Shown: piece by piece, positions 1 through 6,928 of the stretch
Layout: every line of letters begins with the position of its first letter
Position numbering within the stretch: the first letter of the stretch is position 1
NCBI GenBank assembly: GCA_002391195.1
Contig: DGRZ01000061.1
Coordinates: 1-27,468 of the forward strand
DNA: 27,468 nt
Reading direction: 5' to 3'
Origin: Fibrobacter sp. UBA4375
GTDB taxonomy: Bacteria > Fibrobacterota > Fibrobacteria > Fibrobacterales > Fibrobacteraceae
Made by a program: the position numbers and the translations under genes
The notes under the pieces: model-generated
Seen by the model: the letters and a program-made list of their open reading frames with translations, nothing else
What the model was told of the DNA's origin: nothing
Databases searched by the model: none

Positions 1-761
1 GCTTCGCAGAGTCCGCTTTCGGTAATGAAGATGGGGGTGCCGCCGCCTACGACTTCCTTGAGGAGCGCAAGCGATTCGCCCTTGTGGGAAGTGGCATAGA
101 AGTGGAACGAATACATCACGTTGTCGAAGGCCACCGGGTCCTTTGCCGGCTCCTGGATTTCGCGGTCGTAATTCGGGGTGCCGATGAGAATCAGGGCGTC
201 GGGCTTGTGCCTGCGGATAACGGGGATGATGATGTTCGCGTATTCCTTGATGTCTTCCCAGGTGCAGTCGCCGTTGGGTTCGTTGCAGATTTCGAAAATC
301 ACGTTGGGAACGTCGGCGTATTCCTTGGCCATCATGTTGAAAAAGTTGATGGCTTCGGCAAGGTTCTCGTTGGGGTTGTTATCGGTGAGTATATGCCAGT
401 CCACCATCACGTACATGTCGTTTTCGATGGCATACTGCACGCCCTTCCTCAGGATTTCGAGGTTCTTTTCGCGGTCGCCGTGCACGTAGTCGTACGAATA
501 CATGGCGAGGCGGATCAGGTTCGTGTTCCATTCCCTGCTGAGCTGGTGGAAAAGACCATTGTTCACGAACTGCGGAAACCAGGTGAGGCCGTGGGTGCTT
601 GGGCCCTTCAATACCACTTGATTGCCGTGTTCGTCAAAAAGGTCGGTGCCTTGAACGTGGAGTTTGCCGTTAACAGAAGGCCTAGCGTTTATAACCTCTG
701 CATTGGCAAAAGTAACGAAGGCAAAAAACAGCAATAAGAGCAGGCGTTTTAAGTTAGTCAT
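1..761 (-). CDS. GH5 endoglucanase-like secreted enzyme (C-terminus beyond window)
   Basis: Probable endo-beta-1,4-glucanase of glycoside hydrolase family 5 (subfamily 2-like), secreted. The ORF is open to the window edge, giving 253 residues. Residues 1-21 form a signal peptide (MTNLKR, a Leu/Phe core, then FANA). The catalytic barrel begins with VNGKLHVQGTDLFDEHGNQV and LKGPSTHGLTWFPQF, typical of GH5_2. The acid/base glutamate is E161 in IFEICNEPNG and the nucleophile is E248 in PIFITESG. The start at 759-761 overlaps the pgpA stop by 8 bases, with only a weak Shine-Dalgarno, so translation may be coupled to pgpA. A CBM or sorting tail may follow outside the window. Family is confident; exact substrate (cellulose, beta-glucan or mannan) is inferred. 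Confidence 0.88.
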   Translation of the reverse strand, partial: MTNLKRLLLLLFFAFVTFANAEVINARPSVNGKLHVQGTDLFDEHGNQVVLKGPSTHGLTWFPQFVNNGLFHQLSREWNTNLIRLAMYSYDYVHGDREKNLEILRKGVQYAIENDMYVMVDWHILTDNNPNENLAEAINFFNMMAKEYADVPNVIFEICNEPNGDCTWEDIKEYANIIIPVIRRHKPDALILIGTPNYDREIQEPAKDPVAFDNVMYSFHFYATSHKGESLALLKEVVGGGTPIFITESGLCE

Positions 762-1455
762 GGTAATCAGGACCTAACAAGAATGCGAGATGAAGAAGTG
801 TGCCTATGAAACTTATGGGAATAGTAAGTATCATCAATGTCAGTCCAGCATAGATTCCTCCCAAGAGGTCGTCGGCCATGACCCCCCACCCTTTGGGAAA
901 TTTCTCGAATCGGTGGATACCCAATGGTTTAAGGATGTCAAAGAAACGGAATAGCCCGAAGCCCAAAGGAAGTATGATGAAGGGGAGATATTTTATCCAG
1001 ACGGGACTGATAAATGCAAATGTCATGAAGATTCCACAGACCTCGTCGATTACGATCCAGCCCGGGTCTTCGGTGCCCGTGTCCCGCATGGCCTTGTTCA
1101 CGAAGGGAATGGCTGCGAAGAATACGATAAGGGCTGCAATAAAAAATAGGGGGCTTAGTCCGGAATAAGTTACATTGTGTGGCTGGAGAATAATTGAAAG
1201 AAGCCCGTTCATCCAAAATTCTTCGGTTTCGTGGGATAATCCGCCCCAGCCGATAGTAAAACCAGAATAGACTGCCAAGAGGGCCATGGGGTAGGCGACA
1301 ATCGTTGCGGCGAGGCTTCCCATGGTCCCAGGGGCCTTCGGGCTCATTCCCGAGCCGAAGAAGGTGGTGACCAGGGCTGTGAACCTGTCTGTCCCGCGCC
1401 ATTCGTGAGGCACCCGCTTCTTACCGTATTTTTCTTTAAGTTCCTTTTTGTTCAT
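754..1455 (-). CDS. pgpA: Phosphatidylglycerophosphatase A family protein
   Basis: PgpA dephosphorylates phosphatidylglycerophosphate to phosphatidylglycerol at the inner membrane. Visible motifs are GSGMSPKAPGTMGSL near residues 34-48, GWIVIDEVCGIF near 132-143, and RFFDILKP...KGWGVMADDLLGGIYAGL toward the C-terminus; together these are the PgpA signature. At 233 residues it is longer than the usual 160-175: it has a charged N-terminal extension and an insertion of about 40 residues between the first membrane segment and the IDE motif (the stretch with HETEEFWMNG). Start at 1455 has GAGG six bases upstream. Its end overlaps the GH5 start by 8 bases; hflX lies 79 bases upstream on the same strand. 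Confidence 0.9.
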   Translation of the reverse strand: MNKKELKEKYGKKRVPHEWRGTDRFTALVTTFFGSGMSPKAPGTMGSLAATIVAYPMALLAVYSGFTIGWGGLSHETEEFWMNGLLSIILQPHNVTYSGLSPLFFIAALIVFFAAIPFVNKAMRDTGTEDPGWIVIDEVCGIFMTFAFISPVWIKYLPFIILPLGFGLFRFFDILKPLGIHRFEKFPKGWGVMADDLLGGIYAGLTLMILTIPISFIGTLLHLAFLLGPDYHD

Positions 1456-1506
1456 TAAACCTCGTTCTGCACTCTACATGATTCTCTTCACATTATATAT
1501 TTTAAA

Positions 1507-1534
1507 TTCTGAACTCCGAAATCTGAATTCCTAA
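1507..1534. repeat. Degenerate heptamer array (4 units) abutting the hflX stop
   Basis: Four consecutive 7-bp units TTCTGAA, CTCCGAA, ATCTGAA and TTCCTAA end exactly at the hflX stop codon (1535-1537). Consensus is about NTCYGAA. The array lies in the 79-bp gap between hflX and pgpA. It has the same 7-bp period as the cleaner array at 25454-25502. It could be chance given the degeneracy. Confidence 0.4.
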
Positions 1535-2701
1535 TCAATCAGGCCATGCCGCCTCGGCACGTTCCTTTTCTTCGGCCTCTCGTGCGGAGCGACGTTCTTT
1601 CCAGCGTTCCAGCTGGTCCTTGAATTCCTTACGGAGCCTTTCCATGCCGATGTTCTCCTTGGCGCTTATCTGGATAGCCTCCGGATAGTTCTGCAAAAGT
1701 TCGGTACGGCGTGCCTCGTCGGCGATTTCCACCTTGTTGAATACCCGGATTCGGGGCGTTTTTTCGTCGATGATGCCTTCCAAAGTCCTGTGGGTCACTT
1801 CCAAATGTTCCCGGTAGTCGGGAGCGGATCCGTCCACTACCTCCAAGATGCAGTCCGCATGGGCTGCCACTCCCAAGGTGCTCTTGAAGGTCTCGATAAG
1901 GTTGTGGGGGAGCTTGCGGATAAAACCTACGGTATCCGAAAGGATAATGTTCTCCCCGTCCAGAAAAAGCTTGCGGGTGGTGCTGTCCAGGGTGGCAAAA
2001 AGCTTGTCCTCTACGTAAACGTCGGCACCGGTCAGGCGGTTGGTGAGGGTGGACTTGCCCGCATTGGTATAGCCCACGATTCCCACCTGAAAGATGTCGT
2101 TTCGCTTTTCGGCCTGGCTTTCTCGGGCGTCCTCGATTTTGGCCAGTTTCTTTTTCAGTTCCTGGATACGCTTGCGGATCATGCGCCGGTCCGTTTCCAG
2201 CTGGGTTTCGCCGGGACCCTTGGTGCCGATACCTCCGTTGTGCTGGCGGCAAAGGTGGGTCCAGGCTCTTGTGAGGCGGGGCATCATGTACTGGAGCTGA
2301 GCTACCTCTACCATCAGGCGGCTTTCTGCCGTGATGGCGTGCTTGGCGAAAATGTCCAGAATCAGGCCTGTACGGTCCAGCACCTTGATTCCAGGCAGGC
2401 GCTGTTCCAGATTTCGCACTTGGGAGCCCGAAAGGTCGTCGTCAAAAACCACCATTTTGGCGTCCAGCTGGCTTAAGGCGTGCTTGATTTCTTCGACCTT
2501 GCCTTCGCCGATGAGGGTGGCAGGGCTAAAGTTCTGGACCCGCTGCAGGTAGGAGGCCGAAACGATGGCCCCTGCGGTCTCGGCGAGGCGGCCCAGTTCC
2601 GCAAGCTGCTCCTGGGCAAGCCAGGGGCGCACCTTCGGGGTGGCTATCCCTACGAGGATACACTTTTCCTTTTCCTGCTTGTGCTCTGCCGGTTCTTTCA
2701 T
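1535..2701 (-). CDS. hflX: GTPase HflX
   Basis: HflX is a ribosome-binding GTPase thought to split stalled ribosomes under stress. With the start at 2701 it has 388 residues. The N-terminal HflX domain contains LAELGRLAETAGA and LIGEGKVEEI; the diagnostic GPGETQLETDRRMIRKRI is near 162-179 with the coiled coil after it. The G domain shows G1 GYTNAGKST (about 210-218), DTVGFIRKLP (about 256-265) and NKVE (about 322-325). A longer reading from 2734 would start in the loop of the upstream terminator, so I prefer MKEPAEH. No Shine-Dalgarno is visible before 2701; TATATT lies 7 bases upstream of AATG, so a leaderless transcript is possible. The C-terminal tail is rich in Arg, Glu and Lys. Confidence 0.93.
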   Translation of the reverse strand: MKEPAEHKQEKEKCILVGIATPKVRPWLAQEQLAELGRLAETAGAIVSASYLQRVQNFSPATLIGEGKVEEIKHALSQLDAKMVVFDDDLSGSQVRNLEQRLPGIKVLDRTGLILDIFAKHAITAESRLMVEVAQLQYMMPRLTRAWTHLCRQHNGGIGTKGPGETQLETDRRMIRKRIQELKKKLAKIEDARESQAEKRNDIFQVGIVGYTNAGKSTLTNRLTGADVYVEDKLFATLDSTTRKLFLDGENIILSDTVGFIRKLPHNLIETFKSTLGVAAHADCILEVVDGSAPDYREHLEVTHRTLEGIIDEKTPRIRVFNKVEIADEARRTELLQNYPEAIQISAKENIGMERLRKEFKDQLERWKERRSAREAEEKERAEAAWPD

Positions 2702-2707
2702 TATAAG

Positions 2708-2746
2708 GAAATATAAAAAATCACTCCGGAACATTCGTTCCGGAGT
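2708..2746 (-). terminator. Rho-independent terminator of the first GH10 gene
   Basis: Perfect 10-bp stem (ACTCCGGAAC at 2723-2732, GTTCCGGAGT at 2737-2746) with a 4-base loop. On the minus strand it is followed by GATTTTTTATATTT. It sits 24 bases past the xylanase stop and immediately before hflX. The core CGGAAC-NNAT-GTTCCGG is shared with the terminator of the second GH10 gene. Confidence 0.88.
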
Positions 2747-2770
2747 GGGGTATTGGGTGTTTGGGTGTAC

Positions 2771-4645
2771 TTATTTTGCGATACGCAAACTCTGGATCTT
2801 TCCGGTGGCTCTAGAACGGATGTAGTAGATGCCGGAGGACTTGATCATATTGTTTTCCTTGATGGTCTTGATGGCATCTTGCGTAGAACGCGCGCTCAGG
2901 CGGCCAAGACGTTTGCCACGAATGTCGATAATATCGTAGTCCGCAGCCATAATCGTGACCATCTTGACATTTTTGACGATTCCTTCCGGTTCTTCAGGCG
3001 CTTCGGGCGGAGCAACGTTTTCAAAAATGATGTAGTCCAGATTGAACCAGCCGCCAATGGATTCCACCTTCAAGATGTGCTTGCCTGTAGAGACGCTGTC
3101 CACAATTCCGCCAATTTCCTGGTAGGTGTTCCAGTCTTCATCGCCAGTCTTGGGAACAATCATTTCATCGGTGATGGGAACGTCGTCTACATAAAGCTTG
3201 AAACTGGAATTTTCGTTAGCCGAAGAGACAACGGCCTTAATAGTGTAGGGCCCTTTTTGTTTAAAGTCTACGGTGTATTCCACCCAGTCGCCAGGTTCCG
3301 TATAACCGATAACCAGGCCCTTCATGTCTGTGCCGCCCCAATAGATATCAACGCCCTCATCCATGCGGAAATTTGCATCACCCTTGTTGTCACTGCTGCC
3401 GTCGCTATAGGAGTCGTTGCCAAAGCCGATACCGGCTTTATCGTAGTGCTCCGCCTGAATCGTGTCTTTTACGTCGATTACGATAGCGGTTCCGTTATAG
3501 GGTTCCTGTTCCTTTTCTTCGGAATAGACAATTTCGGTACCGTTAGGAGTGATTTTTACGCTCTTGCCCTTGCTCAAATTGTTCTTGAAGTATTCTTCGA
3601 GCCAGACCATGGCGGCGCGCTTTTGACCGTTTGGCTGAATGATTCCGGTGTTGGACGCCCAGGTAGAACCGTTGATGTACCCCCAGATGGTAATGCCCGC
3701 AATCCATTCTGTTTCCCACATAAAGGGAATCTGGTTTGCATAGTCGTTCTTTTGAGCATTGTCATCGGCTTGGCTGATGTCGTATTCCGTAATGAACAGG
3801 GGTAACCCGGTTTCGTTATGGATTCTGGTCAATTTGCTTTCGAAGTCGGACTTGCTCATGCCCTTGCAGTCGTGGGCTTGCTGACCATAGGCGTCAACAG
3901 GGGCACCATTCTTTATGATGGTTTGCACCAGTTCAATGCCTTCGTTCATCTGCCAGGTAAGGGTATTGTAGTCGTTGTAAATCAATACGGCATGCGGCCA
4001 ACGTTCACGGGCCATCTTGAAAGCGGTAGTGATAAAGTCGTATTGGTGCTTGCCGTTTACCACACGGTCGCCACCGAGGGCTTCGATAATGTAGGAACCA
4101 CCGCATTCGGTATCGTCGGTGCTGCGGCCTTCGGCACCCTGGGCGGGTTTGCCGTAGCCGGAGTGGTAGTTGTTGCCGGCCCAGATGGCCTCGTTCACCA
4201 CGTCGATGTATTCCAGGTCGGGGAACTTGGCGGCAACAGCATCGAACCATTCTGTAATGTACTGTTTGGTCTTTTCGACTGTGATGTTTGGGTTTTTCTT
4301 TTTGCAAAGGAAGTTCGGGTATTGGGAACCCCAAACCAGGGCGTGGAACTTGAAGTGGCGTCCGGGGGCTTGTTTTGACCACTGGTAGGCGCCATAACAT
4401 TTGTCGTAGTTGTCCCAGGCAAATTTGCTAGTTCCACTGTTGCCGTTAGAAAGGCTATGGATGGAACCCCACTTGCAGCCGTTTTCTGCTGTAATCTGGT
4501 TCCAGTAGGTGCCCATGTCGTCACGAACTTGGCCGCTTGTGGTAATGTTGCCCAGGAACTTGGCTCCGCCATCGGCCAGGGCCGCATTGGCTACGGAGAT
4601 TAATCCGGTCAGGGCAAAAAGCGCAACTGCTTTAGTAAAATTCAT
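2771..4645 (-). CDS. GH10 endo-xylanase with CBM6 and C-terminal sorting-like module
   Basis: Secreted endo-beta-1,4-xylanase, 624 residues. Signal peptide about 1-21 (ends SVANA). GH10 domain about 25-356: HALVWG (101-106), acid/base E152 in DVVNEAI, nucleophile E287 in FITEYDIS, and ITIWGY (318-323). CBM6 about 395-545 with IQAEHYD, PGDWVEYTV and GGWFNLDYI. The C-terminal module (about 565-624) has DIIDIRGKRLGRLSA, an AIKTI helix-like segment, GIYYIRSRATGK and final LRIAK, matching the Fibrobacter FPm-1 type. Start at 4645 is preceded by AAGGGGATGGATT. It forms its own transcription unit, with a GAYAAWTTRTC palindrome 75 bases upstream and a terminator after the stop. It is a tandem paralogue of the next gene. 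Family is certain; arabinoxylan preference is not visible. Confidence 0.95.
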   Translation of the reverse strand: MNFTKAVALFALTGLISVANAALADGGAKFLGNITTSGQVRDDMGTYWNQITAENGCKWGSIHSLSNGNSGTSKFAWDNYDKCYGAYQWSKQAPGRHFKFHALVWGSQYPNFLCKKKNPNITVEKTKQYITEWFDAVAAKFPDLEYIDVVNEAIWAGNNYHSGYGKPAQGAEGRSTDDTECGGSYIIEALGGDRVVNGKHQYDFITTAFKMARERWPHAVLIYNDYNTLTWQMNEGIELVQTIIKNGAPVDAYGQQAHDCKGMSKSDFESKLTRIHNETGLPLFITEYDISQADDNAQKNDYANQIPFMWETEWIAGITIWGYINGSTWASNTGIIQPNGQKRAAMVWLEEYFKNNLSKGKSVKITPNGTEIVYSEEKEQEPYNGTAIVIDVKDTIQAEHYDKAGIGFGNDSYSDGSSDNKGDANFRMDEGVDIYWGGTDMKGLVIGYTEPGDWVEYTVDFKQKGPYTIKAVVSSANENSSFKLYVDDVPITDEMIVPKTGDEDWNTYQEIGGIVDSVSTGKHILKVESIGGWFNLDYIIFENVAPPEAPEEPEGIVKNVKMVTIMAADYDIIDIRGKRLGRLSARSTQDAIKTIKENNMIKSSGIYYIRSRATGKIQSLRIAK

Positions 4646-4696
4646 AATCCATCCCCTTGTTTTTATGAAATTTACCTAGAAAAAGGGGGGATAAAC

Positions 4697-4711
4697 ATTC
4701 CAATTTGGAAT
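4697..4711. repeat. Short inverted repeat in the GH10 leader region
   Basis: ATTCCAA-T-TTGGAAT, perfect 7-bp arms, between the operator-like palindrome (core 4720-4730) and the start of the first GH10 gene. It has no U-run and may be a second protein-binding site. No copy is seen before the second GH10 gene. Confidence 0.35.
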
Positions 4712-4716
4712 AATCT

Positions 4717-4734
4717 TTTGACAATTTATCCATG
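4717..4734. promoter_or_regulatory. Operator-like palindrome, site A (GAYAAWTTRTC family)
   Basis: Core GACAATTTATC at 4720-4730, within TTGACAATTTATCCATGG. It lies 75 bases upstream of the first GH10 start. It belongs to a family of six sites in this window (A 4720, B 6762, C1 12636, C2 12705, D 20122, E 22333), all in 5' regions. Next to it (4729-4758) is a block TCCATG-N2-TTTGTT-N7-GTTTACAAA with the same spacing as at site B. Proposed binding site of the TIGR02147 regulator; this is inference. Confidence 0.55.
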
Positions 4735-4754
4735 GCTTTGTTAAGCTACGTTTA

Positions 4755-4783
4755 CAAAAAATCCCGGAACATCAGTTCCGAGA
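4755..4783 (-). terminator. Rho-independent terminator of the second GH10 gene
   Basis: On the minus strand TCTCGGAAC-TGAT-GTTCCGGGA forms a 9-bp stem with one G-U pair, followed by TTTTTTGT. It lies about 30 bases past the second xylanase stop. The stem core matches the terminator of the first GH10 gene. Its U-run overlaps the GTTTACAAA part of the regulatory block for the first GH10 gene. Confidence 0.83.
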
Positions 4784-4812
4784 CTTTGTTTGAAGGGGAA
4801 TTTGAATTTTGG

Positions 4813-6666
4813 TTACTTGACAATGCGCAAGCTATGGACCTTGCCGGTAGCTCTGGAGCGGAGGAAATAGACTCCTGTAGATTTCACCGTGTTCCAATTT
4901 TTGGCGGTGGCAATGGCCTGGTCCATGGTGTAGGCGCTGATGCTGCCCAGGCGCTTGCCATGGATGTCGATCAGGTCGTATTGGACCAAATGGTGAGCGG
5001 CCATGTGGATGTTGCCTGCGATGGCTTCGGTGCCAACGGGGGCGTTATCTTCGGCATCCTTGCCCTTTACAAAGTTGAAGAAGTCAAGGTCAAACCACTC
5101 CTTGACAACGGTCATGCGCAAGATATGTTGACCGGCAGGAAGGTTCACGTTGGTCTTTACCTTGAAGAAATCACCGTAAATAGATTCGTCCACTTCTTCG
5201 TCAGAAGGTTCGGCATTGGACTTGGACACGGTAAGGAGGTCGCCAATATCGTCGCCGTCCAAGGAGAACTGCAACTGGCCGCCTTCGCCAGACACTGCGG
5301 CATACAGGGTGTAGTCGCCAGCTTCGGGAACGTTGATGGTATATTCCAGCCAGTCGCCGGTGGCGTTCCAGCCGATAGCATGTTGGTTGCTGCCTATGTT
5401 GTCCTTGATGTCTACGCCAGTGCCTTCGCGATAGGTGCTTTCGCCTTTGTTCTCGAATTCTGCATCACCGTAAGAGGCGTTGGAAGTGCCGTCTTCGTTG
5501 CGGCCTATGCCTGGAATGTCAAAGTCTTCGGCTTCAATCCTGTCTGCAAGAATGTCAAAGGCGGCACCCCTGAAAGGCTTCTGGGGTTCGGGAGGCGTTG
5601 TAACGCCGGTGGCAAGCCCGGTGGAATTGACACCCTTGTTGGAGGCCAGGTACTGCTTGAGCCAGGTCATGGCCTTACGGTCCTTGCCGTCCTTGATAAT
5701 GCCAGAGCAACCTGCTGCAGCGCCGTCGCAATCAAGCCAGGTTTGACCATAGATGTAGCCCCAAAGGGTGATACCCGCTACATAGTCCGCTTCCATCCAG
5801 TAGGAAATTTGTTCTTTGAAGCACTGTTCCTGAATGTCGTCATTAGTGTTCGGAATGTCATATTCAGAGATGAATATGGGCATTTGGGTCTGGCTATGGA
5901 TCTTTTCCATGGTGTTTTTGAACTGGGTATAGTCCATGCAGTCGCCGCCGCCGCCTGTTCCGCCAAAGCCACCACCCTGAGTTACCAGGTCATGGGCCTG
6001 AAGACCGTAAGCGTCAATGGGAGCCCCGTTCTTTTTAATGGTATTGATAAGATCGATGCCCTTGTCCACATCGTACTGGATGGTGTTGTAGTCGTTGTAG
6101 ATTAGGATAGCCTTGGGCCAACGTTCACGGGCCATTTTGAAGGCCGTGGTCACAAAGGCGTAGTCATTGTTGTCGCCACCCAGGGCAGGAACAATGTTGT
6201 TGCCCCTTCCGTAACCGGAGTGGTAACTGCCGTTACCGGTTCTAATGGCTTCGTTTACCACGTCAATGATTTCCAGGTCGGGGTAATGCTTTTGAACGGC
6301 ATCAAACCAACTGGTAATGGCCTTCTTGGTCTCATCGGCGCTTAGACCGTTCAGCCAACTCGGGTACTGGCCGCCCCATACTAGGGCGTGAAACTTGAAG
6401 AAGCCTCCGTTTTGCTTTGCCCAGTTGTAGGCAGCATCGCAAGCACCCCAGTTGTAGTTGCCACGGCTGCCTTCAATGGATTCCCATTTACAGCCGTTTT
6501 CGGCAGTCGCCTGGTTCCATAGCGTTGTGAAATCACTGCGCACCTGAGTGCTTTGGATGATGTTACCTACGAACTTGGCGGCACCGTCAGCAAGGCCGGG
6601 GCCTGCGTTGGCAATGGAAGTTAGCCCAATAAATGCAAGAAGCGTAATCCTTTTGGAAAAATTCAT
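4813..6666 (-). CDS. GH10 endo-xylanase with CBM6 and C-terminal sorting-like module (paralogue 2)
   Basis: Secreted endo-beta-1,4-xylanase, 617 residues from the ATG at 6666. This start is preferred over an ATG 24 bases further upstream because AAAGGGG sits just before it and a signal peptide (MNFSKRITLL...SIANA) follows directly. GH10 about 25-342: HALVWG, acid/base E139 in DVVNEAI, nucleophile E268 in FISEYDI, ITLWGY. Relative to paralogue 1 it has a glycine-rich insertion (about 230-242, many Gly with a Cys) and extra Cys residues near 282, 313 and 320 that could form disulfides. A Pro-rich linker TTPPEPQKPF leads to CBM6 (about 376-533, TGDWLEYTI and EWFDLDFFNF). The C-terminal module is about 560-617 (YDLIDIHGKRLGSISA, GVYFLRSRATGK, LRIVK). 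Own promoter region with site B, own terminator. Confidence 0.95.
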   Translation of the reverse strand: MNFSKRITLLAFIGLTSIANAGPGLADGAAKFVGNIIQSTQVRSDFTTLWNQATAENGCKWESIEGSRGNYNWGACDAAYNWAKQNGGFFKFHALVWGGQYPSWLNGLSADETKKAITSWFDAVQKHYPDLEIIDVVNEAIRTGNGSYHSGYGRGNNIVPALGGDNNDYAFVTTAFKMARERWPKAILIYNDYNTIQYDVDKGIDLINTIKKNGAPIDAYGLQAHDLVTQGGGFGGTGGGGDCMDYTQFKNTMEKIHSQTQMPIFISEYDIPNTNDDIQEQCFKEQISYWMEADYVAGITLWGYIYGQTWLDCDGAAAGCSGIIKDGKDRKAMTWLKQYLASNKGVNSTGLATGVTTPPEPQKPFRGAAFDILADRIEAEDFDIPGIGRNEDGTSNASYGDAEFENKGESTYREGTGVDIKDNIGSNQHAIGWNATGDWLEYTINVPEAGDYTLYAAVSGEGGQLQFSLDGDDIGDLLTVSKSNAEPSDEEVDESIYGDFFKVKTNVNLPAGQHILRMTVVKEWFDLDFFNFVKGKDAEDNAPVGTEAIAGNIHMAAHHLVQYDLIDIHGKRLGSISAYTMDQAIATAKNWNTVKSTGVYFLRSRATGKVHSLRIVK

Positions 6667-6757
6667 AATATTCCCCTTTGATTCGCCCAATCTACTGCAT
6701 CCATAGAATAATATACTCTAATTTTTTTGAAACTGATAGTACTTTTTTGGTGCCCGG

Positions 6758-6800
6758 TTTGGATAAATTGTCCATGCGTTTGTTTGAAAATGTTTACAAA
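6758..6800. promoter_or_regulatory. Operator-like palindrome, site B, with adjoining TTTGTT/GTTTACAAA block
   Basis: Core GATAAATTGTC at 6762-6772 (reverse complement GACAATTTATC), followed by TTTGTT-N7-GTTTACAAA (block 6771-6800). The same block with identical spacing occurs at 4729-4758. It lies 96 bases upstream of the second GH10 start and 157 bases before the divergent esterase start, so it could serve both. The rest of 6667-6928 is AT-rich; TATATT at 6871-6876 is a possible -10 for the esterase. Confidence 0.55.
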
Positions 6801-6928
6801 GTGCGATGCCGTTTTAAGCTTGTTTGGGGCAATTAACTTTTTTTTACGTCATAAAAAGCCATATTGCATGTATATTTAGGCCAAGGGAAAATGAGGCTGG
6901 GTGTGGAAACACATTAAAAGGAGCCTCT

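Noticed and set aside
2701..2734. hflX start at 2734
   Set aside because: That ATG lies in the loop of the upstream terminator hairpin and adds 11 residues not fitting the family; 2701 is preferred, though it too lacks a Shine-Dalgarno.
4732..6105. Long plus-strand open frame opposite the second GH10 gene (457 codons)
   Set aside because: It lies antisense to a gene with intact GH10 catalytic motifs, shows no recognisable domain, and follows from the codon bias of the real strand. The same holds for plus-strand frames at 2753-3805, 9486-10457 and 18972-19973 and the frame at 25507-26367 on the minus strand.
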